Source of the DNA: Nonomuraea candida
GTDB taxonomy: Bacteria > Actinomycetota > Actinomycetes > Streptosporangiales > Streptosporangiaceae
DNA length: 64,000 bases
Direction of reading: 5' to 3'
Assembly (NCBI RefSeq): GCF_000725485.1
Contig: NZ_JOAG01000003.1
Coordinates: 124,001 to 188,000 of the forward strand
The notes below the pieces were generated by a model. The model searched no databases. It had not been told where the DNA came from and was given only the letters and a program-made list of their open reading frames with translations. The translations under genes were made by a program, and so were the position numbers. Positions 61,402-64,000 of the stretch are shown in pieces. Positions within the stretch are counted from its first letter, which is position 1; every line of letters starts with the position of its first letter.

Positions 61402-62870
61402 TCGGCGCGCACCTTCGAGCGCGACAGCTTGCCCGTCGGGGTGCGCGGGAGCTCCTCGCGGTATTCGATCACCTTCGGCTGCTTGAACCTGGCGATGCGC
61501 GGCCCGCAGTGCTCCAGCAGCTCGGCGGTGAGCGCGGGGCCGGGCGTGACGCCCTCGGCCGGCTGCACGAGGGCGACCACGTTGTGGCCCCACTCCTCGT
61601 CGGGCACCCCGATCACGGCGACGTCGGCCACGGCGGGATGCTCCAGCAGAGCGGCCTCGATCTCGGCGGGGTAGATGTTCACCCCGCCGGAGACGATCAG
61701 GTCGGTGCGCCGGTCGCACAGGAACAGGTAGCCGTCGTCGTCCAGGTAGCCGATGTCGCCCGGCGCGTACCAGTCGCCGCGCATGCTGGCGGCCGTCTTG
61801 GCCGGGTCGTTCCGGTACTCGAACGAGCCGAGGCTCGACCTGATGTAGATGAGGCCGGGCTCGCCCGGCGGCAGCTCGTTGCCGTCCTCGTCGAGGATCC
61901 TGGCCTCGAACATGGGCGCGGGCCGGCCCACGGTGCCCGGCCTGGCCAGCCAGTCGTGCGGTTTGACGGAGAAGGCGATGGTGGACTCGGTGGAGCCGTA
62001 GTACTCGTACAGGACCGGCCCCCACCACTCCATGATCCGCTGTTTGACGGCGACGGGGCAGGCGGCGGCGGTGTGGATGACCTGGCGCAGGCTGGAGAGG
62101 TCGTACGTGGCCCTGACGTCCTCCGGGAGCTGCAACATCCGGTGGAACATGGTCGGCACCATCATCGCGTTGGTCACCCGGTGCCGCTCGATGAGCTCCA
62201 GGATGTGCACCGGGTCGAACCTGGGCGTGATCACCACGGTGTGCCCGAAGTGCAGCGCGAACTGGGCGTGCGCGCACGGCGCGGAGTGGTACATCGGCGA
62301 GGTCACCAGGTGCACGCCGTCGCCCGGCTTCAGGTCCACCACCTGGTCGAAGAACCAGGCGTAGAGGGGCACGATCTCCTCGGGCGCGGCGCCGGGCAGC
62401 TTGCGCTGCACGCCCTTGGGGAAGCCGGTGGTGCCCGAGGTGTACCACATGACGGTCCCGGCGGTGCGGCCGGCGGGCGCGTCCGCCGGCTGTCCCGCCG
62501 CCAGCCCGTCCGTGCCGACCTCCCCGCCGGGCACGGCGTGGCCGGCGTCGGTGACGACCACCTTGGCGTCGCAGTCGTCGAGGATGTACGCCACCTCGGA
62601 GGCGGTCAGATGCCAGTTGATCGGCACGTAGTAGAGGCCGATCTGCCCGGTCGCCATGACCATGACCAGGGCGTCGATGCCGTTGGGCAGCACGCCGGCC
62701 ACGACGTCCCCGGTGGTGAGCCCGCGGGCGCGCAGGCCGTGGGAGACCTGGTTGACGCGGGCGAGCAGGTCGCCGTACGAGGTCCTGGCGCCGTCGGTGT
62801 CGATCACCGCGAGGCGGCCGGGGTCGGCGGCGGCGATGGAGTAGAAGCCCGGTAGCCCACTGATGTCCAT
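61368..62870 (-). CDS. fatty-acyl/aryl-CoA ligase (AMP-binding)
   Basis: 500-residue ANL-superfamily ligase. P-loop VMWYTSGTTGFPKGVQ, YEYYGSTESTIAF, the YAPGDIGYLDDDGYLFLCDR hinge region, and PTGKLSRSKVR with the catalytic Lys. Makes an acyl-CoA from a carboxylic acid, ATP and CoA. ATG at 62870 (GGAG five bases upstream) overlaps the dehydrogenase stop as TGATG; a GTG at 62873 is also possible. Context points to degradation of a lipid or steroid-type acid. Confidence 0.92.
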   Translation of the reverse strand: MDISGLPGFYSIAAADPGRLAVIDTDGARTSYGDLLARVNQVSHGLRARGLTTGDVVAGVLPNGIDALVMVMATGQIGLYYVPINWHLTASEVAYILDDCDAKVVVTDAGHAVPGGEVGTDGLAAGQPADAPAGRTAGTVMWYTSGTTGFPKGVQRKLPGAAPEEIVPLYAWFFDQVVDLKPGDGVHLVTSPMYHSAPCAHAQFALHFGHTVVITPRFDPVHILELIERHRVTNAMMVPTMFHRMLQLPEDVRATYDLSSLRQVIHTAAACPVAVKQRIMEWWGPVLYEYYGSTESTIAFSVKPHDWLARPGTVGRPAPMFEARILDEDGNELPPGEPGLIYIRSSLGSFEYRNDPAKTAASMRGDWYAPGDIGYLDDDGYLFLCDRRTDLIVSGGVNIYPAEIEAALLEHPAVADVAVIGVPDEEWGHNVVALVQPAEGVTPGPALTAELLEHCGPRIARFKQPKVIEYREELPRTPTGKLSRSKVRADYLAENSSSSV

Positions 62871-63892
62871 CACAGCTCCAGCAGTTGCGCGAGACGGGCG
62901 CGGTGGATCCGCGGGGGGCCCAGCAGCACTTCGTTCGCCTTGGCCCGCTTGTAGAACAGATGCGCGTCGTGCTCCCAGGTGTAACCGATGCCCCCGTGCA
63001 GCAGCAAGTGGTCGCGGGCCACCTCGAAGCAGGCGCGGCCGACGTACGCCTGGGCGAGGGCGGCGGCCTCGGGCAGGTCGGCGGGGGACTCGTCGGTGGC
63101 CCAGGCGGCGTATCGGACGATGGACTCGGCCTGTTCGAGCTTGCAGTGCATGTCGGCGAGCTTGTGCTTGACGCCCTGGTAGGAGCCGATGTAGCGGCCG
63201 AAGGCCACGCGGACCTTGGCGTAGGCCACGATGGCGTCCAGGGCGGCCCGCATCACGCCGAGCTGCTCGGCGGCCAGGGCCACGCGGAGCCGGTCGAGGA
63301 TCCCGCTCTCCGGCGCCGGGCCGAGCACCCGGGCGGGCGCGGCGTCGAGCGTCACCAGGGCCTGGCCGCGCGTGAGATCGAGCGTCTCCAGCGGGGTCCT
63401 GGTCACGCCCGGCCCGGCCAGCTCGACGGCGGTCATGACCAGGCCGTCCGCGCCGTGCGCCGGCACGACCAGCACGTCGGCCTCCATGCCGGACAGCGTG
63501 CGGGGCAGGACGCCGCTGACGGCCGCGCCGTCGTGGGTCAGCTCGGCGCCGTCGATGGTGGCCGCGATCCGGCCCTCGGCGATGCCGCTGAGCAGCTCCT
63601 TGTCGGGCACCTGGGTCAGCGCGAGCGCGGTGAAGGCGGTGGCGAGGAACGGCCCCGGCAGGAGCGCGGCGCCGGTCTCCTCCAGGACCACCGCCAGCTC
63701 GGCCATGCCGGCGCCCGAGCCGCCGTACTCCTCGGGGACGACCAGCCCCGGCAGGCCCAGCTCGCCGTTGAGGCGCGTGTAGACCTGCGGGTCGTAGCCC
63801 TGGCGGGCCTTGGACAGCGGCGAGGCGGTGCTCAGGTATCCCCGGACGGCCGCGCGCAGCTCCTGCTGTTCCTGGCTGAGTACGAGCTTCAC
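62870..63892 (-). CDS. acyl-CoA dehydrogenase
   Basis: 340 residues, shorter than the usual ~380. N-terminal helical domain (LVLSQEQQELRAAVRGYLS, GLVVPEEYGGSG), a reduced beta domain, and the C-terminal helical domain with FGRYIGSYQGVKHKLADMHC and the family-conserved LHGGIGYTWEHDAHLFYKRA. The catalytic Glu of classical enzymes is not obvious. In mycobacterial cholesterol catabolism such proteins act as heterotetramers of two different subunits, and the adjacent dehydrogenase gene fits that. GTGA overlap at both ends. Confidence 0.9.
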   Translation of the reverse strand: MKLVLSQEQQELRAAVRGYLSTASPLSKARQGYDPQVYTRLNGELGLPGLVVPEEYGGSGAGMAELAVVLEETGAALLPGPFLATAFTALALTQVPDKELLSGIAEGRIAATIDGAELTHDGAAVSGVLPRTLSGMEADVLVVPAHGADGLVMTAVELAGPGVTRTPLETLDLTRGQALVTLDAAPARVLGPAPESGILDRLRVALAAEQLGVMRAALDAIVAYAKVRVAFGRYIGSYQGVKHKLADMHCKLEQAESIVRYAAWATDESPADLPEAAALAQAYVGRACFEVARDHLLLHGGIGYTWEHDAHLFYKRAKANEVLLGPPRIHRARLAQLLEL

Positions 63893-64000
63893 GCCTGTGT
63901 CCCCACCTTCAGATCCTTGAACGGCACGGTCTTGTCCACGCGCGGCTCCGGCGGCAGGCCGAGCACGCGGTCGCCGACGATGTTGCGCATGATCTCGTTG
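63889..64000 (-). CDS. acyl-CoA dehydrogenase (C-terminal fragment at window edge)
   Basis: Only the last 36 codons are in the window: NEIMRNIVGDRVLGLPPEPR then VDKTVPFKDLKVGTQA and TGA. NEIMRNIVGDRVLGLP is the standard C-terminus of FadE-type acyl-CoA dehydrogenases. The stop overlaps the start of the next dehydrogenase (GTGA), consistent with a FadE heterotetramer pair. Confidence 0.88.
   Translation of the reverse strand, partial: NEIMRNIVGDRVLGLPPEPRVDKTVPFKDLKVGTQA

Overview
The window is very GC-rich DNA (roughly 70% or more by eye) with short intergenic gaps, frequent GTG starts, 4-nt start/stop overlaps and several leaderless starts preceded by TANNNT hexamers. Gene content is actinomycete: DUF3710-dut, DUF4193, SepH, a CutRS-like two-component system, actinobacterial ferrochelatase, the Nif3 / zinc-ribbon / RNase H-phosphatase operon known from mycobacteria, and class A RNase P RNA. 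I infer a filamentous actinomycete, most likely Streptosporangiaceae (Nonomuraea-like). The genus is inference; nothing here proves it. The window looks chromosomal, with only remnants of mobile DNA.

Layout. 1-7.9 kb: housekeeping block (DUF3710, dut, thioesterase, AI-2E-type permease, MFS pump with divergent wHTH regulator, valS, DUF4235). 7.8-14 kb: otsA, then an aromatic-catabolism-like locus (FAD hydroxylase, MBL-fold hydrolase, paaK, TetR) around a TetR-type palindrome. 14-24.3 kb: DUF4193, CutRS-like kinase/regulator, inositol monophosphatase, S9 peptidase, ferrochelatase, lytic transglycosylase, second MFS protein. 24.4-36.8 kb: envelope and division genes (polysaccharide deacetylase, sugar-lactone oxidase, a degenerate subtilase, a SepH with an unusually long tail, YdbS/YdbT-like PH-domain pair, PEBP lipoprotein, a repeat-rich membrane protein). 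36.9-44.9 kb: SulP-carbonic anhydrase fusion, small secreted tendamistat-like protein, FAD protein, beta-lactamase-like protein, HxlR/VOC pair, SDR, and gene remnants. 45-46.7 kb: a lower-GC scar with a truncated integrase, a two-gene unit and rnpB. 46.8-56.8 kb: RNase H operon, Baeyer-Villiger-type monooxygenase, M19 and M20 peptidases, subtilisin inhibitor, Nramp-like transporter. 57-64 kb: a SoxR-box-controlled double quinone-oxidoreductase fusion, WYL regulator, Ntn hydrolase, and the end of an acyl-CoA catabolic operon.

Two themes stand out. (i) Short tandem repeats occur throughout: in-frame minisatellites inside or at the ends of three oxidoreductases, repeats in intergenic gaps, and three tandem duplications abutting stop codons. 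(ii) Several proteins keep a recognisable fold but lack hallmark residues: a subtilase without the catalytic Ser, an SDR without YxxxK, an MBL protein without the second half of HxHxDH, and an Nramp protein without DPGN. The clearest regulatory hypothesis is the SoxR-type promoter at 57044-57081, which would drive a leaderless two-domain quinone-reductase fusion.
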